Origin: Paguma larvata
Taxonomy: Eukaryota; Chordata; Mammalia; Carnivora; Viverridae
Direction: 5' to 3'
NCBI GenBank assembly: GCA_030068075.1
Contig: CM057825.1
Coordinates: 126,812,739-126,876,738, forward strand
DNA length: 64,000 nt
In this document: positions 49,541 to 60,276 of the stretch, piece by piece
Position numbering within the stretch: the first letter of the stretch is position 1
Layout of the letters: each line of letters begins with the position of its first letter
The notes under the pieces: model-generated
What the model saw: only the letters and a program-made list of their open reading frames with translations
Told to the model about the DNA's origin: nothing
Database searches by the model: none
Translations under genes and position numbers: made by a program

Positions 49541-49647
49541 GTGTCTCCTTTCTTCCTGAAATTTCTGCCCATTTGTTGCAGGATAGGAGAGAAGTATTTG
49601 GGTTCCACTTCTACCACTGATGAGCTGTGGAACCCTGAGCTAGTTGA

Positions 49648-49742
49648 GTTTTTAAATTTGGGGGGGCGCGGGGAGGGACAGAGAGAGAGGGAGACACAGA
49701 ATCCGAAGCAGGCTCCAGGCTCTGAGCTGTCAGCACAGTGGC
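49648..49742 (-). mobile_element. Truncated antisense carnivore SINE
   Basis: Only the middle remains: 'gacagagagagagggagaca' through 'ctctgagctgtcagcacag'. The tRNA-derived head and the normal tail are missing. Confidence 0.8.
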
Positions 49743-49889
49743 TCAAACCTCTTTGAACCCAAGAGGCTCTGATGTTAGTGCATATAAACAGACCAAGAAA
49801 GAAGCAATTAAAGTTCAGTGGTAGTTACAGCAAAACAACAGGAAATAAAACACAAAGGAGTTTAGCCAAATGGCTAAGGTTGAAGAATC

Positions 49890-50062
49890 CCATTGTCTGT
49901 GTTCAAATCCAGGCTCTACTATTTTAGTAGCTATCTGATTTGGGAGATCTTACTTACCTTCTCTGTACCACGGTTTCTGTGGCCATAAAATGAGGAAAAC
50001 AATAACCTACTTACAGGGCTGCTCTGAAATACTGGCTCATAGCAAGTGCTCTATTAATATAA
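49890..50062 (+). repeat. MIR SINE
   Basis: 'gtgttcaaatccaggctcta' through 'catagcaagtgctctattaa' is a sense MIR lying just beyond the DNAH3 3' end. Confidence 0.7.
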
Positions 50063-50135
50063 CTGCCACCATCATCATCATACCATGTGTCCCTTACGAA
50101 AGGAAAGCCAGGTTGTGGTTGAGAATGAGATGCCT

Positions 50136-50141
50136 TTTATT
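50136..50141 (-). promoter_or_regulatory. DNAH3: Candidate DNAH3 poly(A) signal AATAAA
   Basis: On the minus strand AATAAA lies 22 nt after the DNAH3 TGA (50166-50164). It implies a 3' UTR of only about 40-50 nt, with cleavage near 50,115-50,125. Confidence 0.65.
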
Positions 50142-50163
50142 TTCTGCACTGAGAAGGGTGCCA

Positions 50164-50517
50164 TCAGTTATCCAGCTGGCACAGAGAGGCTACCCCTCGG
50201 TTTATCCAGTGCTTCTGGGGCCTGTCTGTTGGGAGTTCAATGGAGAGGACATAGTTGGTGGAGTGGCCTGTGGTGGAGAGGATGCCTCTTCGGGCACTTG
50301 TTTTGTAGACTGGACACACATAAATGTCCTGATGTGGAAACATCGCACTTTCCCCAGGTTTCAGCCAAATAATGGGCAATGGATCGTAGAGAATTTTGGG
50401 GAAAGACTCCTCGATCTGCATCGTTTGCCTGTCCCAGCGGGCACCTTCTAAGAAGAGTCCTTTTATGTAGGCCCCATCTTCTGGGTTACTCTCCATGACT
50501 GTTTCTTGGGTGGTTAC
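50164..50517 (-). CDS. DNAH3: DNAH3 last coding exon (C-terminal 117 residues and stop)
   Basis: DNAH3 is an axonemal inner-arm dynein heavy chain, a motor of cilia and sperm flagella; this exon is the end of its C-terminal domain. Acceptor CTCTTCCAG (AG at 50519-50518) opens in phase 0 with VTTQETVMESNPEDGAYIKG. Conserved dynein C-terminal landmarks follow: GLFLEGARWD, then PIIWLKP, the CPVYKTSARRG motif, and a STNYVLSIELPTD stretch. It ends in GVASLCQLDN and TGA. The family's invariant Cys-Pro-x-Tyr-Lys-Thr segment is intact. The in-frame Met in the eighth codon is internal, not a start. Confidence 0.97.
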   Translation of the reverse strand, partial: VTTQETVMESNPEDGAYIKGLFLEGARWDRQTMQIEESFPKILYDPLPIIWLKPGESAMFPHQDIYVCPVYKTSARRGILSTTGHSTNYVLSIELPTDRPQKHWINRGVASLCQLDN

Positions 50518-51904
50518 CTGGAAGAGAGGGAGCTGTAAGTTCCATTCCCTGCAATTTCCCTAAATGGGGCGGCACTAAGAGATTAGGAAATCTGCTTGCA
50601 ATGTCGCCTTTCCCAATATACATTTCCCAGGACACCGCGGCTTCTGTGATAATACTCCTGCCTTCGCAAATGAACCAGGTCTGATTCCTGGTCAGCATGC
50701 TGCCCTCATATGTGATAGGCATAGAGAATGCACTCAAGTAGGAGCCAGGGGGCCACATTAAGTATAACTAGCTTGGTGACCTTGCACAATCCTTCCCTTT
50801 TCTGGACCTGGATCCATAAAGTGCGATGTGAGATTCAGATGCATGCTGGTAAAACAGTTGTCTGGCAGGGAGAAATAAAGCCTTAATTTGTGGTTTCTGT
50901 CAGTTTCTATTGTGTACAAGTTTCAGGCTATTAACTATGCAATAACCAGCTGCACCTGGCTCTGGTGAGTCGCTATGAGCCAGCTACAGTACACCACTGT
51001 TTAGATTCAGAGGTAGGAAAGTCAAATTCCTTAAGGTGAGTGCAGAAAATGGTCCAGGTGTAGGAGAATAAGGAGTGGTGGGGATTATGGTGAGCCAGGG
51101 AAGACAAGCTCCATTTAAAATCATTCAAATTCTAATCTTTTTGTTATTGTGAATAGAATATTTTTCTCATTTTTACTTCTAAGTACTTATTGCTAGAATA
51201 GGAAAAGACTATTGATTTTTGTATATTTAACCAGTATCCCTAGTATCCAATCACCATATCAGTATTCTGATACCTACTACCTATCAGCATTCTGATAGGT
51301 AGTTTTAGAGTCTTTAGGGTTTCTAGGTATACAATCATTTCAACATCAAAAAAGATGGATTTATCTATTTTCCAATATTTATCCTTATGGCATTAATTTC
51401 AGCTTCAGGTTGCCTTCGAAGATTATCAAGTTCATTCATAAATTAAATTAAGACCTAGCAACCAGTCTGCAACCTCTGGACAAGATGATCTTACCCCTTT
51501 CTCTCCATGTATGGACAAAGGTGATACTTAACTACTGGCCATTCCTTTGACTTCACTCCAAGCAAAGCACTACCCAAGACCATTAACACATCTTTCCAAA
51601 TGAAGAGTCCACCATGTGGATAAACAACAGGGGAGGATGCTTTAATTTTTCTCAGTATAATGCTGGCAGAGTTTTCCTCTGGAAAGATTCCTTATATATA
51701 CACAGCGACAAAGCCTTGGGAATTCTCTGATTCTGTCTAGAATAACTTTTGGAGCAATTTTTAAGTCATATTAAATACTTCACTTGTACCATCTCAGAAG
51801 CATTTGGGTCTTAACACATCCAAATGTTTGGACTCATTAAGAAACCGGCAACATTGCTTTCTCTGGTTGATCCCTTGAGCTGGCCTAACCCAAAGCACGT
51901 CTAC
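50518..51904 (-). other. DNAH3: DNAH3 last intron
   Basis: Minus-strand boundaries are GAG|GTAGAC (donor 51904) and TTCCAG (acceptor at 50518). It holds an antisense L1 ORF2 fragment at 51120-51365. The rest shows nothing recognisable. Confidence 0.9.
51120..51365 (-). repeat. L1 ORF2 fragment, antisense
   Basis: The plus strand reads 'tgatttttgtatatttaacc' and later 'gagtctttagggtttctagg' followed by 'tatacaatcatttcaacatc', the reverse complement of the L1 reverse-transcriptase region. It is disrupted by local repeats. Confidence 0.6.
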
Positions 51905-52042
51905 CTCAAACTCAAATCCGATGTGGTCAATGGGGATGGTGTATTTCCGGGCATAATTCTGAGAAACACCGGTCAAAAAAGACTGTGTGAAGTAAAATCC
52001 GGAGATCCAAAAGACCACAGGGGGCCCGTGGTCAATCCATTC
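51905..52042 (-). CDS. DNAH3: DNAH3 second-to-last coding exon (46 residues)
   Basis: Acceptor GACTCTTCAG|GAATGG and donor TTTGAG|GTAGAC bound 138 nt, phase 0 at both ends. The peptide runs [20 protein letters not shown], then [20 protein letters not shown] and IGFEFE. The FWxSGF-xx-QSFLTG-xxQNxAR block is a hallmark of dynein heavy-chain C-terminal domains. It joins smoothly to VTTQET of the last exon. Confidence 0.97.
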
Positions 52043-52959
52043 CTGAAGAGTCACAGAAATAAAAATTCAAAATCAATAGCACATCAAAGATAGTTCAAAG
52101 GCAGGTAGTGTAAATGAGTCCTGTTAAGAAAGATGTTTTTTCTCATTTTTCTTCAAACAGGCAGCCCTCTTGGGTTTAGTTTGTATTTTCTCACTTTTCT
52201 CCCCCACTGTTGAAATGAAGGTACAAAGTTATATATTTCTACTTTAAGAAAAGCACAGGTGCAAGCTGGCGTCGGGGGTGCGATAGAGGCTGGCAGAGAA
52301 GGTAATGGTGGAAACCATGTGCCTTGTCTAAACTGAGCAACGGCCACTCATCTCATAATAGTTGCCATGCAGGAATGCAGGCCCATTGTTTCAGTTCTTG
52401 CTTTTTTTGCAGGACAAACATTTGAATTTTTATGTGTAATAATCAATGTTTATATGCTAACTCAAAAAATTTTAAATTAGGGGGGCCTGGGTGGCTCAGT
52501 CAGTTAAACATCTGACTCTTGATTTCAGCTCAGGTCATGATCTCACAGTCATGGGATCAAGCCCCGCATCAGGCTCTGCACTGAGTGTGGAGCCTGCTTG
52601 AGATTCTCTCTCTTCCTGTCTCTCTCTGCCCATTTCCTGCTCACGCTCATGCATACACACTCTCTCTCTCAAAATAAATAAAAAACTTAAAAAAAAACCA
52701 CATTTTTTAAATTACCAGGCAGCCAAACCAAATCTATCTACTAGTCAAATCTGGCCCATGAGCCACCAGTTTGTGACATTTATTCTAGTGCCTACTCCTG
52801 CCTTTATAGGCTATTATCTTTTCAAAGCCTTTGAAAAGTCTCCCTCCTACCCTCAACTCTGGCAAGACTGTTTCTAGTAGGTGGGCTCAACCCATTTCAG
52901 AATGTCCTCTCCACCTGAATGAGCATGTCACGTGCCCAGCTGCCCTGACTCCCAGGTAC
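52043..52959 (-). other. DNAH3: DNAH3 intron
   Basis: It is bounded by CAG|GTACCT and CTCTTCAG on the minus strand. It contains one SINE (52480-52699) on the plus strand. Confidence 0.9.
52480..52699 (+). mobile_element. Carnivore SINE in DNAH3 intron
   Basis: The head is 'gggggcctgggtggctcagt', and the tail is AAATAAATAAAAAACTTAAAA. TTTTAAATTA occurs on both flanks. It is antisense to the host gene. Confidence 0.94.
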
Positions 52960-53164
52960 CTGGAAGAAGGCCAGGCGGGCCAGCAGGTCAGCCACGTAGC
53001 CCCCCAGGGGCTTTAGGGATGGGTAGGACTTGGCCATCCACATGGCTGGCACTTTACCCACGATCATGCTACTGAAGACATCCTCCAGCTCTGAGGACAT
53101 CAGGACCAGCCCTTTGATGGCTCGGCAAAGATCAATGAGGCTTCTGCGAACCACTGTGGTTAGC
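52960..53164 (-). CDS. DNAH3: DNAH3 coding exon (68 residues plus one split codon)
   Basis: Acceptor CCTTGCAG (AG at 53166-53165) and donor TTCCAG|GTACCT bound 205 nt. The first base (G) completes an Arg codon begun as AG in the preceding exon. The peptide starts [20 protein letters not shown], passes [19 protein letters not shown], and ends RLAFFQ. 'RR(S/T)L-x-x-L-x-x-A-(I/L)KGL' and 'YPSLKPL' are conserved in axonemal dynein heavy chains just before the FWISGF block. Confidence 0.97.
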
Positions 53165-53264
53165 CTGCAAGGACAAAGGAGCTGGCTCAGCCAGGCTCTG
53201 CAGCTTTAGCCTACATAAGCACACTTACTCAGGTCTCCTTTCACTTTTGCCCTCTTTCAAAGGT

Positions 53265-53630
53265 CAGATAAGTAATATACATTCATGATAGAAAAATTAT
53301 AAAGATTTCAAGAAAAAAATGAAATTACCTGGTATCATACCACCTAAAGATAACTTTGATGTTTCTTTCCAAATTTTTCTATATGTCAACATAAATTATT
53401 TTTAATGGTATTAACTATATTACTTTTTTGTAATCTCTTTTTCTCTCTTAGCATATAGGGAGCCTCTTTCCAATTCAACAGAGGCCTAAATCATCCTTTT
53501 TTAATGACTACAAGGTATTTCGCTTTATTTAACAATTTCCCTATGGCTGAAACATGGTATTTCTAGGTTTGTTGTCACTGTAAACAACATTGCTAGGAAC
53601 ATCCATCCATATCAATCTTTGTGGAAACTT
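53265..53630 (+). repeat. Probable L1 3'-UTR relic
   Basis: AT-rich text such as 'aatgactacaaggtatttcg' and 'gttgtcactgtaaacaacat' resembles old L1 3' ends. The subfamily is unknown. Confidence 0.4.
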
Positions 53631-54984
53631 AAAATGGTTTTCCTACAAAAGGTAGAATTTCTAAGTAAAAAGTAATACAATCTGAAGGGGTTTCATCCAT
53701 ATTGCCAAAGTTCTTCTTTTTATAGATTATGAGGTCCATGCCTGAGAAAAGGCAGCCTGGGAGATGCCAAGACTGCTTGCCTCTCTCTCTGGCCTGTATG
53801 TTATGAGGCCTAGCCAAGCTCAAAGGGAATTCACTTGAGAGTACCAAAGAATATGCTACCAGAAATAACTTGTCATCTGCAGTGACTTTTGGGATCCCAC
53901 TCAAATGGATACGAGAATGATCACATGCAAGAAAGGGATTTCTGGACGTGTAAACACTAAATATTCATATTAAGAGGAATTTAAGGATCAGACATTTGGT
54001 TCGTGTTCTTGGCTGAGGAGTCAAAGGGCAAAGTTACTATCTGAGGGATTATTCCACAGACCTTTGGCTATTACACCTAAAGACTTACTTGCGAGAGTTT
54101 TTCTATGTTTCTAACTATGAGCTCTGCTAGTTTCAAGGTTTTAGGAAGGCACATTTGCCTCAGAAGACACAATAATGTTTCCCCTGAATTGGAAACTGAA
54201 CTGTCACCTAATCATTTTGGGCTTCTCATACAACATGGTGAACAGGCCAAAAAAAGGTAATTGGTGAGGATGTGGGGGTGGATTACTCAATGTGATTAGT
54301 CCTGACCATCACTGGAAAATAAGATTGCTGTCACCCTGTTCTCTTCTATTACAATGACCAGTGGTAAAGGCTAGTGAAGTCCCCTGCAACCACCAAAGAA
54401 GAGCTCCAGTGACCTTAGGAGAGGATGGGTGGCAGAAGAGGGAAGCCATTAGGCTTGGTATCGGATGGATGACAACTACATCCCATCATGCCAAAGTATC
54501 TGTCTCACAGCAGTGCTGCTGCATCCTTAGCTCACACCCCATACTTTGTTCCCCCATATGGTCAGCTGCCTGTTGACTCTAGAGTTGACTCTGATCCTAA
54601 GACTGAGAAGGCAAGGAATACATAACATTCTTCCAGTTCTCTGGTACTTCAGAGTCAGGGATGTCCCTAAAATTAAGCGATGACCAATGAGGCAAAATGG
54701 AGACAGTTAACAGATGGAGAGCTGGGAGCAGTGAGAACCTTAGACCCGAAGACAGAAGTGATGAGTTTTCTCATTTTGTAGAGATGGTCTTTGAGAATCC
54801 TTTCAGTTTTATTTAAAATTCAAATCGAGATAATCTATTGGGCTCTGTGCTGTACTAATTAGAGAAGTGAGGAGGGCCAGAGACCCTTAGCCCCATGGCC
54901 AGTTCATTATATCCCTTCGCTACCTGTGTGGTAGGTGCAATGGGATAAGCATCTCTCCACCCTTTTCTATATTTGCCCTGATTT

Positions 54985-55240
54985 CACATATTGGCTAAGT
55001 GTATGGGCTCTGGAATCAGAGAGCCTGGGTTCAAACTCAGTTCTGTCACTGAATGACTGTATGACCTTGTACAAGTTACGTAACTCTTCTGGGTCTGTTT
55101 TCTCATCTGTAAAATGGGGGCAGAGGGATTACTAACAGCGCATATTTCAAAAGACTATTATACGGTTTGAATGTAAATACCTTCAAGGTGCTTGGAGCCA
55201 TACCCAGCACTAAGGGCTCAAGAAAATTGGTTCTAACAAT
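54985..55240 (+). repeat. MIR SINE
   Basis: 'ctctggaatcagagagcctg', 'tgaccttgtacaagttacgt' and 'tgttttctcatctgtaaaat' are classical MIR sense sequence, close to full length. Confidence 0.8.
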
Positions 55241-55495
55241 TACTTTCACTATGACTCTGCTAGGTGTTGGTTTTAACCTGACTTTACAGGTGTCCTGTCA
55301 ATAAGTGGAAGAGAATGAACAGAAAAATTGAGTCAACACATGCTAGGATGGTCCTATTTATAGTCCTTCCCATGGGTGGGGCAAACCACTTCCTCTGCAC
55401 AGCAACCCTTATCAAGTGTACGTGTCAGTTACTGCCCATGAGATCGTACCCCTACAATCCCACTCCAAGGATCCAAGTAAGACCATCCAGCCTAC

Positions 55496-55638
55496 CTGTT
55501 GAATCTGATGAGCTCCTGCCTTAGGACGGTGTTCATAGATTCCTCATAGACCACAGGGTACAACTCCACGACCATTTCCAGGTCAAAGTCATTGGGAAGC
55601 TTGGAGAGTATGTCCTGAGCCAGCTCCTCAATGACTTC
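55496..55638 (-). CDS. DNAH3: DNAH3 coding exon (47 residues plus two bases of Arg)
   Basis: Acceptor GTACTTTAAG|GAAGTC and donor AACAG|GTAGGC bound 143 nt. It begins EVIEELAQDILSKLPNDFDL and reaches the strongly conserved dynein segment YPVVYEESMNTVLRQEL, then IRFN. Its last AG joins G from the next exon to give Arg, matching the family's 'RFN(R/K)L'. Phases agree on both sides. Confidence 0.97.
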
Positions 55639-57261
55639 CTTAAAGTACAGAGAGTAGAGAGGTGAGTGAGAAACAAGGCCTGTGCACTGTGGCTTTTTCT
55701 GGGTAAACCTGAAGGAGTGAGCATTGGTCTTTTTAATCACAGTCTACAGGACCTTCCTGGGAACTCTCCTACAGAAGCCAATTCTGCCTGGGGAAAAGGA
55801 GGTCACTCACCTCTCTACCAGTCTTCTGGAGGGCATCACCTCTTGGCCCAGAAGTAACAAAGCAAGCAATGAGAGTCCTATTCTCACACCTGAAGCAAGG
55901 GTCTGAGGGCTAGGCAGGTAGCCTCAGGGCAGTGCTGAACCCAGCCAAACCCCTCCTAGGAGAGCATCTCCCACAGCTCAGTCAACCCTTCAGAACCAGC
56001 TCATGGTACAGATGGGACTCTTGCTCAGTGCCACTGACCAGACAGGACACCTGGGAAAGTGGTAAGCCACACTCCTCAGCATTGAGTAAGAACAGCACAG
56101 GGCAATGGGGTTGGCCAAGTAGGGGAGGGAACAGCCCTAGAGGAACAAGGAGTAGGACCTGGGTGTGGGAGAGACACATAGCTTGGAACACACAGTTTCT
56201 TCCCTCTTCCCACTGTGACGGGAATTTCCATCCCTAAACTGAGGCCAAGCAGGCTGCTCTATCTTCACACCTATTATCATTTGTGGCACTATGGAGCCAA
56301 CTCAACAGAAACTCACAGCTGAGAGGGCTTGAACATGGACTAGCTCAGAAGGTGGGAAGGGAAGGGAAGGATAGGAAAGAAGAGGGTGTGGTGGAGTGAG
56401 GAGATGGCGGTCCTGGACCTGGCTCTGCCTCTGGGTTGAGGAAAGCTTTGAAGCAGGTCTCTTCCTCTCACTGGGCTCATTTCACCCCCATCTGTAGATT
56501 GAGGATGGTGGACCAGGTCTGTGCCTCATAAAGCAGGGACTGTGAGAGGCACCCAAAGTGATTCTAGGTGTTTCCAGGTCATGGAGCGAATCATGTTGAA
56601 TCACATGGTGAGAAAGTCACTCTCTTTTCAAGTTTCAGCCACCTTTCTCTTTTCATTCTTCTCAAGGACAGAGTCTCAGATCAGTGCTAACTAAACGCTC
56701 TGCAACACTGGCTTATCTTCCTCTTTTCACAAGCAGCCAGCAAGGCCTCGGCAACATCATCTGTGAAGAACCTAATAACCGTTTAGCTTTCATTTTCTTT
56801 TTGTGGCTGTCATGACTTTATGGAAATGACACTGGGTTTCTATTTATGGTACTGATGTGCAGGGTTTTTTTTTTAATTTTATTTTTTAAGTAATCTCTAC
56901 GCCCAATGTAAGCCTTGAACTCATGACCCCCAGATCAAGAGTCGCATGATATGCAGTTTTTAAAAGAAATGATTTTAGGCAAAAGAGATTTAGTTTCAAA
57001 TATTATGTAAATGTAGTATAGATGATATACGGGTATAGCAACGACTCCTGGGGGTTATATAGGAGCAGCTGACAATCTGGAAACCCTGCTGCTCTTCCAG
57101 CTCTGTATTTAAGGACTCTCAGCAAGAAGATGAGAGTACCCGTGCCCTGCGGGTCTGCCAGGCCTCCCATCTTCTAGGTCATCACCCACAATCCTGCACG
57201 ACCACCAGATGGACAACTGCCTGGGAAATGGAATTATGTCTCCTGCCCTAAGCCCAGTTAC
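55639..57261 (-). other. DNAH3: DNAH3 intron
   Basis: Bounded by CAG|GTAACT and TTTAAG. One short SINE fragment lies at 56863-56950. I see nothing else identifiable. Confidence 0.9.
56863..56950 (-). mobile_element. Short carnivore tRNA-Lys SINE fragment, antisense
   Basis: A T-run, then 'taagtaatctctacgcccaa' and 'agatcaagagtcgcatgat'. ATGTGCAGGGTTTTT / ATATGCAGTTTTT flank it as diverged duplications. The tRNA 5' end is missing. Confidence 0.8.
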
Positions 57262-57429
57262 CTGAGGGGACTTGCCACTCCCTCCTGACTGCCTAGGGAG
57301 GGTCAGCAGCACCCCTTGAAACAGCTGGTTGGTTTCCTGGTTGTCCTTGGTGATGTCAGCATTCTCATGGAGGCCAAACACTTCTGGGTGGGCTGTGATG
57401 GGTAGGTTCCTAAGATACTCGATATAGGA
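57262..57429 (-). CDS. DNAH3: DNAH3 coding exon (56 residues)
   Basis: Acceptor CTTCCCTTCCAG|TCCTAT and donor CCTCAG|GTAACT bound 168 nt, phase 0 at both ends. The peptide has SYIEYLRNLPITAHPEVFGL followed by HENADITKDNQETNQLF. 'PE(V/I)FG(L/M)H-x-NA(D/N)I' is a universal landmark of the dynein heavy-chain tail end of AAA6/C-terminal domain. The Gly/Ser-rich GGSGKS near the exon end lies in a normally variable loop. Confidence 0.97.
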
Positions 57430-58193
57430 CTGGAAGGGAAGTATGTTCATTGACACAAACCCAGGTCCCCTGGGGTCCCAGAGATCACTCAGGGCTTGGT
57501 CAGACCTAACTCAAGCAAGAATCACATTGGACTGGTAACACAGGCCAAACATGCCCACCACCCCACACACCACCACATACCTCAAGCTCTTCCTCATACA
57601 GTCTTCTGGGGAGTGAGTATGAAGGCAGAAGAGCTGAGTATCTCCCCTCCCACCCTTAGCTTCTCCCTCTCCCCTTGCAGTTCTGGCTTTGCAGTCAGAT
57701 CCTAGCTCTACTGAAAACTAACTGTAACCTTGATCCCCAGCTTCCTTATCTATAAATGGGAAGATAAGTGAGGTTACAAAGGAATAGGCCTTGGCATATA
57801 ACAGGTGCTCAATAAAGAAAGCCCTCTTCAGGCTCTTACAGATTTCCTGTTTTCTTCCTCCTGTTCTCATTCTCCCATCCAGTTTTTCTGTCCTTCCCCT
57901 TTAGCCACTTTCTGAACCTTTGTTTCCAAGTGGCAATTTGCAACCTGTTTACTGCCAAGGCTTCATTTTAACCATCCTTCCCCATAACCCCCCAAGATGG
58001 ACCCCACATTTTGAAAAGATCTTGTCTATCAAATACTCAGTTTTCATTCAACAGTAATAATGTCTCTCTCTTAGAGGCTTTTTGGAATACTGGAAATAAC
58101 TTATGGACCCAAGTCAGGAAGCCCAAAGCTACCCGTGGCTCTCCTTGGCTACACGGCAGCCCCTAGCCACATGGAGACTGCCAAGCCCCTCAC
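57430..58193 (-). other. DNAH3: DNAH3 intron
   Basis: Bounded by CAG|GTGAGG and CTTCCAG. It contains a MIR at 57,680-57,825. Confidence 0.9.
57680..57825 (+). repeat. MIR SINE
   Basis: 'tttgcagtcagatcctagct' and 'ataacaggtgctcaataaa' are MIR sense landmarks. Confidence 0.65.
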
Positions 58194-58348
58194 CTGGTAA
58201 GAGCCATGAGGAGGGATGTAGTAAGTGTCTCCAGGAGCGAGAGAGTAATAGTCCTCCTCGATTTCCTTACAGTAGAACGTGGACAGAAGGGATAGCAAGA
58301 GACGCCTGTCTTTGTCGTCAGTCACTCTGCCCCCGTAATTACATTCCC
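58194..58348 (-). CDS. DNAH3: DNAH3 coding exon (51 residues plus split Gly)
   Basis: Acceptor CTGTCCGCAG|GGGAAT and donor TACCAG|GTGAGG bound 155 nt. The first two bases (GG) complete a Gly codon. The peptide ECNYGGRVTDDKDRRLLLSL carries the near-invariant dynein motif GECNYGGRVTD, and later YYIPPHGSYQ. It is a strong family identifier. Confidence 0.97.
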
Positions 58349-58679
58349 CTGCGGACAGCCAACGGGAAGAAGTTGAGCCCAAGGAAGGTCATAATGAACT
58401 TGGTCATTAACCTAAGACAGAGGATCATTCCAGCCAAGGAACTCTGCTGAGATGCAGGGCTGCTGAAACAGGGCTCATGTTGGGATGAGACCATGCCTTT
58501 TGGGTATTATGTTTGCTACGAAAATAGTTCATGTTCACCGTACTAGAAATTAGGAAGTAAAAATAAACTGAAAGAAAAAAAGCAATACAATCACCAATAA
58601 TTCCACCAAAGGTAACTGTGAACATTTAGGCACCTTCTTCACGTGTGCGTGTGTACATACATGAGAGGCATTACATAAA

Positions 58680-58870
58680 TGTGGTTCAGGGCAAGTACTT
58701 TGGCGTGAGACAGTCCTGGGTCTCAGTTCCAGCAGTTTCTCATCCATCAAGAAGTAGAGACAACTGTAGTACCCATCTTACAAGGTTGTGGTTAATAATG
58801 CTTAAAAACATTTAGCACAATACCTAGCACGCAGAAAGCATTCAGTTTATCATAGCTATTACAAATATAC
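58680..58870 (+). repeat. MIR SINE
   Basis: 'ggcgtgagacagtcctgggt', 'acaaggttgtggttaataat' and 'agcacaatacctagcacgca' follow the MIR order in sense. Confidence 0.65.
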
Positions 58871-59776
58871 GTACTTTAGAAAACTGTGATTATCCCATAC
58901 ACACGGCTTTGGGATACTCCACCCCCATCGTTATTATCATTCTCTGGGACTTGGGTTTCTACACTCAGATTTCTACAAAAATAATTAGGTAATTCTTTGG
59001 AAGCCACATCAAACCAATCTCGCCAAGCCCATGACGCATTTTCTAGCTGGTCCAGATTCCATAGTATGTGGGCGCCACCTGCTATTTGGTAGTTATGGAC
59101 AACACACTAGTCTTCAAGGAGGAAATACATCTGTGTGTTTATGCGTGTGTGAAGGATGGGCTCATTTCCAATTCCAACCATTCCAAGAAGACACAGGTCT
59201 ACAGACAAGAAACAGGAAGTATGGCCCAAGGTGGGGGCAGGAGGCCTCAGCTTCTCTCGGTCTTGGAGGAGTCTAAATACGAAGGAGGAGGATATGGGTG
59301 GCTCATAAAGGGAACAGTAAAAGTCTACTTACTTTTTGAGTATTGTGAGCCCTGCAGATGCCGTTTTACCTTAAGCCAGACCATCTATTTTTCTGAGGCT
59401 CTCTCTATGGACTTTTCCAGGCCTCTAGCAAAGTTCAGTTTGAACGTTACAGTTGGTCTCAGCTATAAACAAGTTTTTGATAGCACTATATTAAATACGA
59501 CAATTCAAAATACAACATCAAAGGGACAGTGGTTTTCTCTCACTGAAGTCAGCATGGCAGAGTCGAGGGCACCCAAAAGGGAACCTAAGTGAAGGTAAAT
59601 CTCAGGCACGAGTCAGAGTGCAAGGTCCTACCACCACTTCGTCGTCAGAAAATTTTCCTCCAGGGATTACCCTTGCAGGCTTTGGGTTTTATGTTTGTGA
59701 AGGAAGGTGCATTTCTCCATAGCTACTTATACATCTATTCTGGTAGCAAAAGCACAAATTCCTATGGGAGGCAGGA

Positions 59777-60276
59777 TGTGCTTTTGTCTCTTTTTTAATG
59801 TTTATTTTTTAATTTTTTTTAAAGAAGCCCCAATTTTTTTTTAATGTTTATTTTTGAGAGAGAGAGAGAGATACAGAGCATGAGCGGGAGAGGGGCAGAG
59901 AGAGAAGGACACAGAATCAGAAGCAGGCTCCAGGTTCTGAGTTGTCAGCACAGAGTGGGATGTGGGTCTTGAACTCATCAACTGTGAGATTGTGACCTGA
60001 GCCGAAGTTGGACGCTTAACCGACTGAGCCACCAAGGTGCCCCTATTGTTTATTTCTTTTTTTGAGGGGGGTGGAGAAAGCACTCACTTGAGTGGTGGAG
60101 GGACAGAGAGTGGGGGTGGGGCAGAGAGGGAGTAGGCGGGCAGAGGATCCAAAGCGGGCTCTGCGCTGACAGCAGAGAGCTGGGGCCTGAACTCATGAAC
60201 CATGAGATCCTGACCTGAGATGAAGTCAGAAGCTTATCCAACTGAACTACTCGGGTGCCCTTGCTTTTGTCTCTTC
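59777..60276 (-). mobile_element. Nested pair of antisense carnivore SINEs
   Basis: The outer SINE's tail (59793-59821, TTTAATGTTTATTTTTTAA) and head/body (60048-60262) are separated by a second complete antisense SINE at about 59834-60043. TGCTTTTGTCTCTT lies on both outer sides (about 59779 and 60262), the target duplication of the outer copy. Confidence 0.85.

Larger units (their letters stand above)
46671..50115. other. Intergenic region between convergent LYRM1 and DNAH3
   Basis: About 3.4 kb with no coding evidence. It contains two complete SINEs (48.46 and 48.77 kb), a truncated SINE (49.65 kb) and two MIRs (49.3-49.5 and 49.9-50.06 kb). Nothing was recognised in 46.7-48.4 kb. Confidence 0.7.
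53165..55495 (-). other. DNAH3: DNAH3 intron
   Basis: Bounded by AACAG|GTAGGC and CCTTGCAG. It includes an AT-rich L1-like 3'-end relic at 53,265-53,630 and a MIR at 54,985-55,240. 53.7-54.9 kb shows nothing recognisable. Confidence 0.9.

Noticed and set aside
59068..59592. 174-codon plus-strand open frame, the longest in the window
   Set aside because: It lies within a DNAH3 intron, antisense to the gene. No recognisable domain, and the composition is like surrounding intron.
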